From the NCBI GenBank assembly GCA_902634455.1, contig CACPKQ010000001.1:1-64000 (forward strand): 64,000 nt of DNA, read 5' to 3'. Below, one piece after another: positions 36,171 through 46,423 of the stretch; positions within the stretch are counted from its first letter, which is position 1; every line of letters starts with the position of its first letter. Source of the stretch: an uncultured Pelagibacteraceae bacterium. Lineage in GTDB: Bacteria > Pseudomonadota > Alphaproteobacteria > Pelagibacterales > Pelagibacteraceae. Position numbers and translations under genes: made by a program. The notes below the pieces were generated by a model. That model was not told where the DNA came from. It saw only the letters and a program-made list of their open reading frames with translations, and made no database searches.

Positions 36171-37524
36171 ATTTTGATAGATCTGTATCTTTAACTAATT
36201 CTCCTAAGTTTTTCTTAACATATTTAGAATCTATAGTAATTTTTTCACCACTTTTGTCTGTAGCGGTGAAACTTATATCATCCAAAACTCTTTCAATTAT
36301 AGTGTGCAATCTTCTAGCTCCTATATTTTCTACTGTTGAATTAACTTCGGAAGCAAGATTGGCAATTGTATCAATTCCATCTTCAGAAAATTCTAAATCA
36401 ACATTTTCTGTTTTTAAAAGAGCTTTGTATTGTTTTATTAAACTATTGTCAGGTTCTTTTAAAATTCTTTTAAAATCACCACTATTTAATGCATCTAATT
36501 CAACTCTAATTGGTAATCTTCCTTGTAATTCAGGTAATAAATCAGAAGGTTTGGCAAGCTGGAAAGCTCCTGATGCTATAAACAAAATATGATCTGTTTT
36601 AATTGGGCCATATTTTGTACTTACAGTCGTTCCTTCTATTAAAGGTAATAAATCTCTTTGGACTCCTTCTCTAGAAACATCTCCGCCAACACGATCAGTT
36701 CTTGCAGAAATTTTGTCAATTTCATCTAAAAAAACAATTCCATTATTTTCAGTTGAATTTTTTGCAGCTTTTATAATTTTATCTTGTTCTATAAGTTTAT
36801 CTGATTCTTCGTTTATTAAAATTTCATGAGATTCTTTCACAGACATTTTCTTCTTTTTAGGTTTATTTCCCATTGATTTACCAAGCATTTCGGAAATATT
36901 AATCATTCCAACGTTTGCACCTGGCATGCCTGGTATTTCAAATGAAGGCATTTGATTTGTTTCAGTTATAGCAATTTCAATTTCATTGTCATCTAAATCT
37001 CCATTTCTTAATCTTTTTCTAAAACTTTCTCTAGTTGCAACACTTGCCTTTTCTCCAACAATTGCATCTAAAACTCTTTCTTCAGCAAGTTTTTGTGCTT
37101 GGGCATGTACTTCTTTTCTTTTTTTTACTTTTTCCATTGCAATTGCTATTTCTAAAAGATCTCTTACTATTTGCTCAACATCTCTTCCAACGTAACCAAC
37201 TTCTGTAAATCTTGTAGCTTCTACTTTTACAAAAGGAGCTTCAGCTAGTTTTGACAATCTTCTAGATATTTCTGTTTTTCCAACACCTGTTGGACCAATC
37301 ATTAAAATATTTTTTGGCAAAACTTCATCTTTCATTTCATCTTTTAATGCTTGTCTTCTCCATCTATTTCTTAAAGCAATAGCTACTGCTCTTTTTGCTT
37401 TATTTTGACCAACCACAAATCTATCTAATTCAGAAACAATTTCTCTAGGAGATAAAGAATTTAGTTTAGTTTCATTTTCATTTTTATCTTTTCTCACTAA
37501 TGTTGTTACGTTTGATTTTTCCAT
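36160..37524 (-). CDS. hslU: HslU ATPase of the HslUV protease
   Basis: AAA+ unfoldase feeding HslV. I place the start at ATG 37524 ([20 protein letters not shown]), overlapping the hslV stop as TAATG; the track start at 37542 adds six residues from within hslV. Seen: [20 protein letters not shown], Walker [18 protein letters not shown], pore motif [16 protein letters not shown], Walker [17 protein letters not shown] and sensor region [20 protein letters not shown]. 454 aa, normal length. It forms an operon with hslV. Confidence 0.98.
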   Translation of the reverse strand: MEKSNVTTLVRKDKNENETKLNSLSPREIVSELDRFVVGQNKAKRAVAIALRNRWRRQALKDEMKDEVLPKNILMIGPTGVGKTEISRRLSKLAEAPFVKVEATRFTEVGYVGRDVEQIVRDLLEIAIAMEKVKKRKEVHAQAQKLAEERVLDAIVGEKASVATRESFRKRLRNGDLDDNEIEIAITETNQMPSFEIPGMPGANVGMINISEMLGKSMGNKPKKKKMSVKESHEILINEESDKLIEQDKIIKAAKNSTENNGIVFLDEIDKISARTDRVGGDVSREGVQRDLLPLIEGTTVSTKYGPIKTDHILFIASGAFQLAKPSDLLPELQGRLPIRVELDALNSGDFKRILKEPDNSLIKQYKALLKTENVDLEFSEDGIDTIANLASEVNSTVENIGARRLHTIIERVLDDISFTATDKSGEKITIDSKYVKKNLGELVKDTDLSKFIL

Positions 37525-38039
37525 TATATTTTTTCTATACAAACATTGTTATTTGTAAAAACACAAATTTCAGATGCTACTTTAATTGCTTTTTTTGCTA
37601 CTTCTTCTGCAGATAAATCTGTATCCATTAAAACTTTTGCAGAAGCTAAGGCATAATTACCTCCAGATCCTATACCTATTACATCTCCTTCTGGCTCCAA
37701 AACATCTCCAGTTCCTGAAATAATAAAGCTTTTTTCTTTATCTCCAATTGCCATTAAAGCTTCTAATCTTCTTAAATATTTATCTGTTCTCCAATCTTTT
37801 GCTAATTCAACAGCAGCTCTAGTTAAATTTCCCGCATGTTTTTCCAATTTAGACTCTAATCTTTCAAATAAAGTTAATGCGTCAGCTGTAGATCCAGCAA
37901 AACCAGCAATCACATTTCTTTTCTCAATCTTTCTTACTTTATTTGCAGTGCTTTTTATGACAGTATTACCCATACTTACTTGTCCGTCACTAGCAACTAC
38001 AACGTCATTATTCTTTCTTACCAATACTATTGTTGTCAT
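37524..38039 (-). CDS. hslV: HslV peptidase subunit
   Basis: Proteasome-like threonine peptidase; after Met removal, Thr2 is the nucleophile ([20 protein letters not shown]). 171 aa with [36 protein letters not shown] and the [20 protein letters not shown] segment characteristic of HslV. Its stop overlaps hslU. It is divergent from hisB across a 91-base AT-rich gap that must hold both promoters. Confidence 0.97.
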   Translation of the reverse strand: MTTIVLVRKNNDVVVASDGQVSMGNTVIKSTANKVRKIEKRNVIAGFAGSTADALTLFERLESKLEKHAGNLTRAAVELAKDWRTDKYLRRLEALMAIGDKEKSFIISGTGDVLEPEGDVIGIGSGGNYALASAKVLMDTDLSAEEVAKKAIKVASEICVFTNNNVCIEKI

Positions 38040-38130
38040 GTTTAATAGATGGATATTATTTTTTATAGTTCAAGTGGTTGATACTAATATTGATATAAAG
38101 AAATAATGACTATATACCTATGAAAAATTT

Positions 38131-38721
38131 ATGAAGAGAAAAGCTAAAATTACGCGAAAAACTAAAGAAACTAAAATTGATGTTGAAATAAATATCGATG
38201 GAAAAGGAAAGTATAAGATTAAAACAGGAATTGGTTTTTTAGACCATATGTTAGAACAACTTTCCAAACATTCTTCTATGGATATTAATTTAAAAGCCAA
38301 AGGAGATACTCATATAGATCTTCACCACACTACAGAGGACACTGGTATTGCAATTGGCGAATGTTTAAAAAAAGCTTCAAACAAATTTATAGGAATAAAA
38401 CGTTATGCTCATGCAATGATACCTATGGATGAAACATTAACTAGAGTTGCATTGGATGTATCTAATAGACCTTATTTAATTTGGAAAGTAGACCTTAAAG
38501 TAGAAAAACTTGGAGAAATGGATACAGAATTATTTAAAGAATGGTTCCAGGCCTTTTCTCAAGCTGCAGGAATAACTTTACATGTTGAAAATTTGTATGG
38601 AGATAATAGCCACCATAAAGTAGAATCATGTTTTAAAGGATTGGCTAGATCTTTAAGGGCAGCCTTAGAAATAGATCCAAAAAATAAAAAAGTAATACCT
38701 TCTACAAAAGGTTCATTATAA
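38131..38721 (+). CDS. hisB: Imidazoleglycerol-phosphate dehydratase
   Basis: Mn-dependent dehydration in histidine synthesis. 196 aa, monofunctional form, with [40 protein letters not shown] containing the metal His cluster, and the second repeat [15 protein letters not shown]-like [20 protein letters not shown] followed by [17 protein letters not shown]. It starts a five-gene his run. A possible promoter, TTGATA (38090-38095), 17 bases, TATACC (38113-38118), lies just upstream but is weak evidence. Confidence 0.97.
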   Translation: MKRKAKITRKTKETKIDVEINIDGKGKYKIKTGIGFLDHMLEQLSKHSSMDINLKAKGDTHIDLHHTTEDTGIAIGECLKKASNKFIGIKRYAHAMIPMDETLTRVALDVSNRPYLIWKVDLKVEKLGEMDTELFKEWFQAFSQAAGITLHVENLYGDNSHHKVESCFKGLARSLRAALEIDPKNKKVIPSTKGSL

Positions 38722-38728
38722 AAAATTA

Positions 38729-39355
38729 ATGAATATTACAATTGTCGACTATAATTCAGGCAATATAAGATCGGTAGTTAATTCATTTAAAGAAGTTGCT
38801 CAAAATAAAGTAAATATTGAAGTAACTTCTGATTTAAAAAAAATTAAATCAAGCGATAAAGTTATTTTGCCAGGACAAGGATCTTTTAAAAGTTGCGTAG
38901 ATGCTTTAAACAATATCAGTGGCTTAGTTGATACTTTAAATGAATTTACAATTACTAATAAAAAATCTCTTTTTGGAATTTGTGTGGGTTTACAAATGTT
39001 TGCAGATGTAGGTTATGAAGAAACAGAGACAAAAGGACTAGGATGGATTTCAGGAAAAGTATCAAAGATTGATAATCAAAATGGAAAATATAAGCTTCCT
39101 CATATTGGTTGGAACCAAATTAATATTGTTAAAGAAAGTAAAATTTTTCAAAATATAGAAAATAACTCTCACATGTATTTTGTTCATAGTTATGAATTTA
39201 TTCCAAAAGATAAAAATGTAATTTCAGCTACAACAGATTATTCTTCAAATATTGTTTGTTCTGTTGAAAAAGAAAATATTTTTGGAACTCAATTTCACCC
39301 TGAAAAGAGTGATAAGATGGGACTTAAAATAATTAATAATTTTATAAATTTATAA
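38729..39355 (+). CDS. hisH: Imidazole glycerol phosphate synthase, glutaminase subunit HisH
   Basis: Class I glutamine amidotransferase supplying ammonia to HisF. 208 aa: ITIVDYNSGNIRSVVNSF, VILPGQGSFKSCVDAL, nucleophile elbow LFGICVGLQMFADVGYEE with the catalytic Cys, and C-terminal NIFGTQFHPEKSDKMGLKII with the catalytic His and Glu. It lies seven bases after hisB. Confidence 0.97.
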   Translation: MNITIVDYNSGNIRSVVNSFKEVAQNKVNIEVTSDLKKIKSSDKVILPGQGSFKSCVDALNNISGLVDTLNEFTITNKKSLFGICVGLQMFADVGYEETETKGLGWISGKVSKIDNQNGKYKLPHIGWNQINIVKESKIFQNIENNSHMYFVHSYEFIPKDKNVISATTDYSSNIVCSVEKENIFGTQFHPEKSDKMGLKIINNFINL

Positions 39356-39357
39356 GT

Positions 39358-40074
39358 GTGAAAATATTTCCAGCTATAGATATTAAAGACAAAAAGTGTG
39401 TAAGATTAGTTAAAGGAGATTTCGACAACAAAACTGAGTACGAAATGTCTCCAATTGAACAAGCTGGCAAATATAAGGATCATGGTTTCAAAAATTTACA
39501 TATCGTTGATTTAGATGGAGCTTTAACTGGCGAAACAGTAAATCTAGATATTATCCAGGATATAGTTAGCAAATTTGATCTAAAGGTTGAGATAGGTGGT
39601 GGTATTAGAAATCTTGATAATATTCAAAAATATATCGATGCTGGTGCGGAGAAAGTTATTTTAGGAAGTGCTGCTATAAAAGACAAAAGTTTTTTAAAAG
39701 AAGCATGTGAAAAATTTTCAAACAAAATCGCTTTAGGTTTAGATGCTAAATATGGGTATTTGTCAGTATCTGGATGGAAAGAAAACTCTAATCAATTGAC
39801 TTTAGATTATTTAAAAGAAGTTAATGATTATGGTGTTAGTAGACTGATTTATACAGATATAAATCGGGATGGTATGAAACAAAGTCCAAATTTTGATGAA
39901 ACATTAAAAGTTGCCGAGATATCAAATTGTCCTGTTATTATATCTGGTGGTGTTTCATCAATAGATGACATTAAAAAAGCAAAGAATTTAAAAAATGTTG
40001 AAGGTATAATAGTTGGAAAAGCCATCTATGATGGTGATATTAAATTAGAGGAGCTAGTAAAAGAAGATGCTTAA
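39358..40074 (+). CDS. hisA: ProFAR isomerase HisA
   Basis: Amadori isomerisation in histidine synthesis. 238 aa TIM barrel beginning from GTG at 39358 ([20 protein letters not shown]), with [65 protein letters not shown] and [18 protein letters not shown]. Both catalytic Asp regions are present. It overlaps hisF by eight bases. Confidence 0.97.
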   Translation: MKIFPAIDIKDKKCVRLVKGDFDNKTEYEMSPIEQAGKYKDHGFKNLHIVDLDGALTGETVNLDIIQDIVSKFDLKVEIGGGIRNLDNIQKYIDAGAEKVILGSAAIKDKSFLKEACEKFSNKIALGLDAKYGYLSVSGWKENSNQLTLDYLKEVNDYGVSRLIYTDINRDGMKQSPNFDETLKVAEISNCPVIISGGVSSIDDIKKAKNLKNVEGIIVGKAIYDGDIKLEELVKEDA

Positions 40075-40822
40075 AAATAGAATTATTCCATGCCTAGATG
40101 TTAAAAATGGTCGTGTTGTTAAAGGTATAAATTTCGTTGATCTAAAAGATGCAGGAGACCCTGTGGAACAAGCCAAAATTTATAGCGATGGTGGAGCGGA
40201 TGAAATTTGTTTTTTAGATATTACAGCATCGAATGAAAATAGAGATATTATTTATGATGTAATAGAAAAAACTTCAAAGAAATGCTTTGTTCCTTTAACA
40301 GTGGGTGGAGGAATTAGAAGTGTAGAAGATATTAAAAAACTACTTAATTGTGGTGCTGATAAAGTTTCGATAAATACTGCAGCTGTTGAAAATTCAAAAG
40401 TTGTTATAGATAGTGCAAAAAAGTTTGGATCTCAGTGTATCGTTGTCGCAATAGATGCAAAAAAGAATGGAGATAAATGGGAAGTATTTACACATGGAGG
40501 AAGGAATAACAGTGGCATTGACGCTTTAGAGTATGCAAAACAAATGGAAGAAAATGGTGCGGGAGAATTATTAGTAACTTCAATGGATAGAGATGGCACA
40601 CAAGTTGGTTATGATATTGATCTAATGTCTAAAATTTCAACTAAAATTAATATTCCTGTAATTGCATCTGGAGGAGTAGGGAATTTAGATCATCTGGTAG
40701 ATGGAATTCAATCAGGTAAAGCTAGCGCTGTTTTAGCAGCATCTATATTTCACTACGGCAAATACTCAGTAAAAGAAGCGAAGGAATATTTGGACTCAAA
40801 AGGAATACCTGTTAGAATTTAA
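40067..40822 (+). CDS. hisF: Imidazole glycerol phosphate synthase, cyclase subunit HisF
   Basis: Forms IGP and AICAR from PRFAR and ammonia from HisH. 251 aa TIM barrel: [20 protein letters not shown] with the catalytic Asp, [76 protein letters not shown] with the second Asp, and [16 protein letters not shown]. The AICAR it releases is a substrate for PurH, encoded 9 kb away. Confidence 0.98.
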   Translation: MLKNRIIPCLDVKNGRVVKGINFVDLKDAGDPVEQAKIYSDGGADEICFLDITASNENRDIIYDVIEKTSKKCFVPLTVGGGIRSVEDIKKLLNCGADKVSINTAAVENSKVVIDSAKKFGSQCIVVAIDAKKNGDKWEVFTHGGRNNSGIDALEYAKQMEENGAGELLVTSMDRDGTQVGYDIDLMSKISTKINIPVIASGGVGNLDHLVDGIQSGKASAVLAASIFHYGKYSVKEAKEYLDSKGIPVRI

Positions 40823-40823
40823 T

Positions 40824-41096
40824 ATGCTTAATACATTAGAACACATAGTTAGTCTTGCAAGAGAAAGAAAAAAAAATCCTGAGAATGATTCATATACGAA
40901 CAAATTACTTAGCGATAAATCTTTAAGTAAAGAAAAAGTATTAGAAGAAATTAATGAATTAATAGATGCAGTTGAAAAAAATTTGAATAAAATTCATGAG
41001 GCTGCAGATGTTTTTTATCACTTAATAATCTATCTTGAGGCTAATGAAATTAAAATTGAAGATGTCATGGAAGAACTGGATAAGAGGAAAAAATGA
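40824..41096 (+). CDS. hisE: Phosphoribosyl-ATP pyrophosphatase
   Basis: Second step of histidine synthesis. 90 aa all-helical MazG-like fold: MLNTLEHIVSLARERKKNPE, YTNKLLSDKSLSKEKVLEEI with the metal-binding Glu, EINELIDAVEKN and EAADVFYHLIIYLEANEIKI. Stand-alone form; hisI is not in this window. It ends overlapping the HIT-family gene by four bases (ATGA). Confidence 0.93.
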   Translation: MLNTLEHIVSLARERKKNPENDSYTNKLLSDKSLSKEKVLEEINELIDAVEKNLNKIHEAADVFYHLIIYLEANEIKIEDVMEELDKRKK

Positions 41097-41458
41097 GCTA
41101 TGATAATAATAATATTTTTGCTAAAATATTAAGAGGAGAAATTCCTTGTGATAAAATTTATGAAGACAATTTCATTTTATCATTTTATGACATAAATCCT
41201 CAAAAAAAGATTCACGCTCTAGTAATTCCCAAAGGTAAATATGTTGATTTAGATGATTTTAGTTTAAATGCTTCATCAGAAGAAATGGTTGGATTATTAA
41301 AAGGTATAAATATAGTTGCTAAAAAATTAAAAATATCAGTAGATACTGGAAAGGGTTATAGAGCATTAGCAAATATTAGCGAACATGGTGGACAAGAGGT
41401 TCCACATCTTCATTTTCATTTATTTGGTGGAGAAAAAGTTGGCAAGATGGTTGAGTGA
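41093..41458 (+). CDS. HIT-family nucleotide hydrolase (HinT-like)
   Basis: Histidine-triad protein, probably hydrolysing nucleoside phosphoramidates or adenylated Lys. 121 aa with IFAKILRGEIPCDKIYEDNF, FYDINPQKKIHALVIPKGKY, GYRALANISEHGGQEVPHLH and the triad VPHLHFHLFGGEKVGKM. HIT genes commonly follow hisE in alphaproteobacteria. It overlaps the downstream GNAT gene by four bases (GTGA). Confidence 0.93.
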   Translation: MSYDNNNIFAKILRGEIPCDKIYEDNFILSFYDINPQKKIHALVIPKGKYVDLDDFSLNASSEEMVGLLKGINIVAKKLKISVDTGKGYRALANISEHGGQEVPHLHFHLFGGEKVGKMVE

Positions 41459-41961
41459 CAACTTCAATTAAAAGAAATTATTTAGAAATTAATTCAATCA
41501 GGGACCTTTCTAAAAAAAAAAAACCCTCTAACAATCTTAATGTTAGTTTAATTAATCCGCCAGATTTTCAATTAAACAAGTTTTTTTACAAACAAATTGG
41601 AAAAAATCATAGGTGGATTGATAGATTGTCTTGGGATGATAACCAATGGATTCAATACGTTAATAATATAAATGTGAAAACATTTGTTTTAAAAGAAAGT
41701 AATAGTTTAGTTGGATATTATGAACAAATATTTTCTGGAAATAAATCTAGTTGTGAAATAGCATATTTTGGAATTCTAGAAGAATATTTTGGAAAAAAAT
41801 ATGGTGGCTTTTTATTATCTGAAGCAATAAAAAAATCATTTGTTGATGGTGTGCAAAGAGTATGGGTACATACATGTTCACTTGATCACAAATATGCATT
41901 AAAAAATTATTTATCTAGAGGTATGAAAGTATTTAAGTCAGAAGTTATTAATATAAATTAA
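41455..41961 (+). CDS. GNAT-family acetyltransferase
   Basis: 168 aa beginning from GTG at 41455 (overlapping the TGA of the HIT gene). The GNAT core shows beta strands KTFVLKESNSLVGYYEQI and SCEIAYFGILEEYFGKKYGG FLLSEAIKKSF, equivalent to the acetyl-CoA-binding motif A, then RVWVHTCSLDHKYALKNYLS RGMKVF. The substrate is unknown. Its stop shares a TTAA with convergent lolA, leaving no room for a terminator. Confidence 0.83.
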   Translation: MTTSIKRNYLEINSIRDLSKKKKPSNNLNVSLINPPDFQLNKFFYKQIGKNHRWIDRLSWDDNQWIQYVNNINVKTFVLKESNSLVGYYEQIFSGNKSSCEIAYFGILEEYFGKKYGGFLLSEAIKKSFVDGVQRVWVHTCSLDHKYALKNYLSRGMKVFKSEVININ

Positions 41962-42512
41962 AGTTTGGGTAAAATAAAAATTTTTTTATCAATTTTTTTA
42001 TTTTTTTTAATATTATATATAAAAGTAATAACTAGATTTTGATATATATCTTCAGTTTGCCATCCTATTAAATCGTACGTATTTTTATCAAAAAAAATAT
42101 TTATTTTAAAATCATTATTTTTCAGTAAAAAATTATAATATTTATCGTTAACTAACCTTCCATCAGATTTTGTTATTTGATTTAATAAAAAGTTTTTGTC
42201 TAGGATTAAATTTAAAGGAGTTTTTTTTAATGGATATAAAAATGATTTATTAGTGCTTTGATTTTTTATTACTAATGACTTACCATTTGAGACAATTATT
42301 TTTTTTTTGGAATTATTATATTTACAATAAATTTTCTTTGGATATTGAATTGTACAACTTCCATTTTCTGATTTTTCATCAATAGTTTGTTTAAAATTGA
42401 AACTTATATTTTGAATTTTTTTAAAATTAAATATTATTTCATCTTTAATCGATGCTTTAGATAGTGAGTAAATATTTAATAATATTAATAGAAGAATAAT
42501 TTTTTTAATCAT
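41958..42512 (-). CDS. lolA: Outer-membrane lipoprotein carrier LolA
   Basis: Periplasmic chaperone carrying lipoproteins from LolCDE to the outer membrane. 184 aa with a signal peptide (MIKKIILLLILLNIYSLSKA), then FNFKKIQNISFNFKQTIDEK, GSCTIQYPKKIYCKYNNSKK and KKIIVSNGKSLVIKNQ, the LolA half-barrel strand order. Diverged, but position beside ftsK is the common arrangement. It overlaps ftsK by eight bases. Confidence 0.87.
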   Translation of the reverse strand: MIKKIILLLILLNIYSLSKASIKDEIIFNFKKIQNISFNFKQTIDEKSENGSCTIQYPKKIYCKYNNSKKKIIVSNGKSLVIKNQSTNKSFLYPLKKTPLNLILDKNFLLNQITKSDGRLVNDKYYNFLLKNNDFKINIFFDKNTYDLIGWQTEDIYQNLVITFIYNIKKNKKIDKKIFILPKL

Positions 42513-44598
42513 TTAGAATTTCTCTTTTTCCAACATGATTTGCTTTGCTTATTTCTCCATTAGCTTCCATCATATCTATAATTCTAGCGGCTCTATTATA
42601 ACCTATTTGGAGTTTCCTTTGTAAAAATGAAGTTGAAGCTTTTTTTTCTGTTTTAACTATTTCTAAAGCAGTTTTATACAATTCATCTTGATTTTCATTA
42701 TCAAGTGAATTTATTCCTGTTTCTTTTTCATCAGCAAAATTTAATATTTCATCTATATAATCAGGTTCTGCTTGAGATCTTAAAAAATTATTTACTTTTT
42801 CAATTTCATTTTCAGACACGTAAGGAGCATGTATTCTAAAAATTCTATTTGCAGAAGACATATATAACATGTCACCTTTGCCCAACAACTGTTCTGCACC
42901 TTGCTCTCCAAGAATTGTTCTACTATCAATTTTCGAACTAACTTGAAAAGATATTCTAGTAGGGAAATTAGCTTTAATTGTTCCAGTTATAACATCTACA
43001 CTTGGTCTTTGTGTTGCCATTATAATATGGATTCCAGCAGCTCTTGCCATCTGTGATAATTTTTGAATATATCCCTCTATTTCTTTACCAGAAAATAACA
43101 TGAGATCCGACATTTCATCAACTATTACAACAATATATGGCATCGCTAACTTGTGTTTCTCATTATATCCATCAATGTTTTTAACTCCAACTTTTGTCAT
43201 CAATCTGTATCTACTTTCCATTTCTTTTACGACCCATCCCAAAACTGATGCTGCTCTTTTTGCTTCTGTAATTACTGGACATAAAAGGTGCGGTATTCCT
43301 TCGTAAGTTGATAGTTCAAGCATTTTTGGATCAATTAAAATAAATTTACATATTTCAGGTCTATGTTTATAGAGTAAAGATAATATTATAGTATTTATAC
43401 ATACAGATTTACCTGATCCTGTTGTTCCAGCAATTAGTAGATGTGGCATTGATGCCAAATCCGTTATTATTGGAATTCCAGAAATACTTTTTCCCAGAGC
43501 TATCGGTAATTTTGTATCTTTTTTTAAAAAATTTTTATTAGAAATAATTTCACTTAAATAAACATTTTCTCTGGATGAGTTAGGAATTTCAATTCCTATA
43601 GTGTTACTACCAGGTATCGTTGAAATTCTTGCAGATTCTGAGCTAGTATTTCTAGCTATATCATCAGCAAGATTAATAATCTTAGAAACTTTTACACCTG
43701 CTGCAGGTTCAAATTCATTTAGGGTAACTACTGGACCTTTGCTAATTTTTTTAATTTTTCCCTCAACTCCAAAATCTAATAAAATTTTTTCCAGAAAATT
43801 TTCTTCTAATTTATCTTCAGATTTACTTTTCTCTCTTTCTTTAATCGAAACATTTTTTAAAAGGTCAATGGAGGGTAGTTTAAATTTTCTTTCTGTATTT
43901 TTTTGTTCAATTGTATTTTTGGTAAATGGTAAATTTTCCTGAACTAAAGGCTCAGTGTAAATAATTTCAGATTTGTAATTGTTGTTTTCTTCTAAATTAA
44001 TTTCACTTTGTTTTATATTTTTATTTAATGTAAATTTTTTTTTAAATAAGTTGATAAAAAAAATTACATTAAAATTTGTACTTATAAGGAAAAAAAATAA
44101 AGAAAGTAAAATAAGAGCGTAGTATGATATTTTTTCATTTAAATTTATTATATTTAATAGAAAACTACTTTCAAAAAATTTTCCTACAAATCCACCATTA
44201 CCGTTAATTATAAGCCAGAAAGATTCTGGATAATAAATTTCAAAAAAAAGACTACCTAAAATGCAGTATAGAACAGTATAAAATAAATTTTCAATAATGA
44301 TAAGAAATTTTTTTTTTTTAAAAAGATTTATTCCAATAAAAAAAATTGTTATAGAGACAAAAATGGAAATTAAACCTATTGATTGAAAAAAAATATCAGA
44401 AACAAAACTGCCTTTAAAACCTAAAATGTTTTTTATTTCAATATTTTCTGGAAAAATAAAATTAGGATCTTCTGGAGAATAGCTAATTAAAGAAATTAAT
44501 AGTAATATAGATGAAAAAATTAATACTAATGCTATAAGTTCAGAAAATCTTTTTATAATAAAATCAATGGATTTATTTGATAAACTTTTTATGTTCAT
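42505..44598 (-). CDS. ftsK: DNA translocase FtsK
   Basis: Septal DNA pump coordinating chromosome dimer resolution with division. 697 aa: four N-terminal membrane helices (about 15-180), a short low-complexity linker, then the motor: GPVVTLNEFEPAAGVKVSKI, Walker A LIAGTTGSGKSVCINTIILS, KFILIDPKMLELSTYEGIPH, Walker B YIVVIVDEMSDLML, MARAAGIHIIMATQRPSVDV and the C-terminal gamma winged helix FLQRKLQIGYNRAARIIDMM. The linker is short compared with E. coli, usual for alphaproteobacteria. Confidence 0.97.
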   Translation of the reverse strand: MNIKSLSNKSIDFIIKRFSELIALVLIFSSILLLISLISYSPEDPNFIFPENIEIKNILGFKGSFVSDIFFQSIGLISIFVSITIFFIGINLFKKKKFLIIIENLFYTVLYCILGSLFFEIYYPESFWLIINGNGGFVGKFFESSFLLNIINLNEKISYYALILLSLFFFLISTNFNVIFFINLFKKKFTLNKNIKQSEINLEENNNYKSEIIYTEPLVQENLPFTKNTIEQKNTERKFKLPSIDLLKNVSIKEREKSKSEDKLEENFLEKILLDFGVEGKIKKISKGPVVTLNEFEPAAGVKVSKIINLADDIARNTSSESARISTIPGSNTIGIEIPNSSRENVYLSEIISNKNFLKKDTKLPIALGKSISGIPIITDLASMPHLLIAGTTGSGKSVCINTIILSLLYKHRPEICKFILIDPKMLELSTYEGIPHLLCPVITEAKRAASVLGWVVKEMESRYRLMTKVGVKNIDGYNEKHKLAMPYIVVIVDEMSDLMLFSGKEIEGYIQKLSQMARAAGIHIIMATQRPSVDVITGTIKANFPTRISFQVSSKIDSRTILGEQGAEQLLGKGDMLYMSSANRIFRIHAPYVSENEIEKVNNFLRSQAEPDYIDEILNFADEKETGINSLDNENQDELYKTALEIVKTEKKASTSFLQRKLQIGYNRAARIIDMMEANGEISKANHVGKREILND

Positions 44599-44664
44599 TT
44601 TATTAAAAAACTGTTTTGTAACTTTGTATCATTTAATTTTTATTGTTAAAATTAAAATTTAATT

Positions 44665-45756
44665 ATGAATATATGTTTAATAGGCCAAGGTTTAACCAAT
44701 TTAATATTTGCGAAAGTTTTAGCAAATAAGAATATTAACGTATCATTGTTTTTAGATTCAAAAAAGGCTCAAAAATCACCATCAAGAAGCATAGCGATTT
44801 CCAAAAATAATTTTGACTTTATTAATAATCAAATAAAAAATATAAAAAAAATTTGTTGGCCAATTAAAAATATAAAAATTTATAATGAAAGTAATCAAAA
44901 TGAAGATCTACTAAATTTTGATAAATTTGGTAAAGAATTATTTTTAGTTGTTAAATATGACAAAATTAAAGAGTTTTTTTTAAAAAAAATTAAAAAAAAT
45001 AAATTAATTAAAATTAAAAAAATAAAAAACCAACAATTTTATAATTCAATTTTAGAAAAAAACCAGTTTGATATAATTATAAACTCAGATGGTAATAATG
45101 GAATTTCAAAATTTTTTTTTAATAAAATTGTTAGAGATTATAAAAGCACAGCTTTTACAACAATAATCGATCATAAAAAATTTAATAATAATCAAGCAAT
45201 ACAAATTTTTACCAAATTTGGTCCTTTAGCTTTTTTACCAATTTCTAATTCTAAGACTTCAATAATTTTTTCATTATATAAAGAAAGATTAATTAAAAAT
45301 GATGAATCAATAAAAAAACTTATAATTAAATATAACAAAATATATAGGATCAATAACTTTTCTAAATTTGAAAAATTTAATTTAAAATTTTTTAGTCTAA
45401 GGAAATATTATTATAAAAACATTTTATCTTTTGGTGATGCTATTCATAGAATACATCCATTAGCTGGCCAAGGTTTAAATATGACATTAAGAGATATTAA
45501 ATTATTATCGGATTTAATTGATAAAAGAATAGAACTTGGTTTACCATTAGACTCATCAATTTTAAAAAAATTTGAATCAAAAACAAAACACTTAAATTAT
45601 ATTTTTTCTTCAGGAATAAACTTTATTTATGATTTTTTTAAATTTGATAATAAATTTTCAAAAAACTATTCAAAAAAAATGTTTATTTATTTAGAAAAAA
45701 ATAAATTATTTAAAAAATATGCTACTGAATTTGCTGATCGAGGTATTTTTTTATAA
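44665..45756 (+). CDS. UbiH/COQ6-family FAD-dependent hydroxylase
   Basis: Flavin monooxygenase probably acting in ubiquinone ring hydroxylation. 363 aa: FAD loop ICLIGQGLTNLIFAKVLANK, the ribityl segment RSIAISKNNFDFINNQIKNI, the DG motif DIIINSDGNNGISKFFFNKI, and the second FAD motif LSFGDAIHRIHPLAGQGLNM TLRDIKLLSDLI. Strong Lys/Asn enrichment. It is divergent from ftsK and ends three bases before the convergent LON-domain gene. Which ring position it hydroxylates cannot be told. Confidence 0.85.
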   Translation: MNICLIGQGLTNLIFAKVLANKNINVSLFLDSKKAQKSPSRSIAISKNNFDFINNQIKNIKKICWPIKNIKIYNESNQNEDLLNFDKFGKELFLVVKYDKIKEFFLKKIKKNKLIKIKKIKNQQFYNSILEKNQFDIIINSDGNNGISKFFFNKIVRDYKSTAFTTIIDHKKFNNNQAIQIFTKFGPLAFLPISNSKTSIIFSLYKERLIKNDESIKKLIIKYNKIYRINNFSKFEKFNLKFFSLRKYYYKNILSFGDAIHRIHPLAGQGLNMTLRDIKLLSDLIDKRIELGLPLDSSILKKFESKTKHLNYIFSSGINFIYDFFKFDNKFSKNYSKKMFIYLEKNKLFKKYATEFADRGIFL

Positions 45757-45759
45757 AAT

Positions 45760-46401
45760 TTATTGCAAAGTTTTATTACTAAAATCATCATTAACATAAA
45801 TTTTTAGTATTTCTTCTAATTTTTTTTTTCTTTCATTTAAATTTATTGTTTCTAACAAAATTTGTTTTTCTTCTAATGAAAAAGGAGAAACCATTGAAAG
45901 AGTGTTTATTGTGTAATTTAAACTTTGTTTTTCAAGTTCCTTCCAATTTATCACATAGCCTTGCTTATTAAATAAAGATTTAAAATCTTTAAAAATAAAT
46001 TTTAAATCAGAAAATTTAATTTCTTCTTCTTTGTTACTTAAATCATTATTAAATTCATTAAAACTTACATTGTATTGTCTGTAAAGTTTTTCAGTATTTA
46101 TCTCATTTAAAATTTTGAATCTGCTAACACCTACTATAACTATTAAATATCTGCCATCTTCCGTTTCATTAAAACTTGTAATCTTTCCAGCACAACCAAT
46201 ATTATAAAGTGATGTTTTTTTTTCTATTTTTTTTGGCTGTATCATTCCGATAATTCTATGACCTTTCATTGCATCATCAACCATTTGTATATATCTTGGT
46301 TCAAAAATATTTAACGGAACTGTAGTTTTTGGAAAAATTATAAAATTTGAAAGGGGAAAAATTGGAATTTGTTCAGGTAATTTTTCTATTTTTTTTGTCA
46401 T
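45760..46401 (-). CDS. LON-substrate-binding-domain protein
   Basis: 213 aa corresponding to only the N-terminal substrate domain of Lon proteases (no ATPase or peptidase part). PEQIPIFPLSNFIIFPKTTV followed by PLNIFEPRYIQMVDDAMKGH is diagnostic, with GMIQPKK and GCAGKITSFNETEDGRYLIV. This stand-alone family is common in alphaproteobacteria; its function is not settled, possibly an adaptor or substrate binder. It lies 22 bases downstream of the split glycosyltransferase gene. Confidence 0.88.
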   Translation of the reverse strand: MTKKIEKLPEQIPIFPLSNFIIFPKTTVPLNIFEPRYIQMVDDAMKGHRIIGMIQPKKIEKKTSLYNIGCAGKITSFNETEDGRYLIVIVGVSRFKILNEINTEKLYRQYNVSFNEFNNDLSNKEEEIKFSDLKFIFKDFKSLFNKQGYVINWKELEKQSLNYTINTLSMVSPFSLEEKQILLETINLNERKKKLEEILKIYVNDDFSNKTLQ

Positions 46402-46423
46402 TATTTTTATTTTAAAAATTAAA

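Noticed and set aside
37525-37542. Upstream start of hslU (MYRKNI)
   Set aside because: It lies inside hslV; MEKSNV at 37524 matches the TAATG junction.
43601-43942. 113-aa plus-strand ORF opposite ftsK
   Set aside because: Antisense shadow of the FtsK motor domain; no independent signal.
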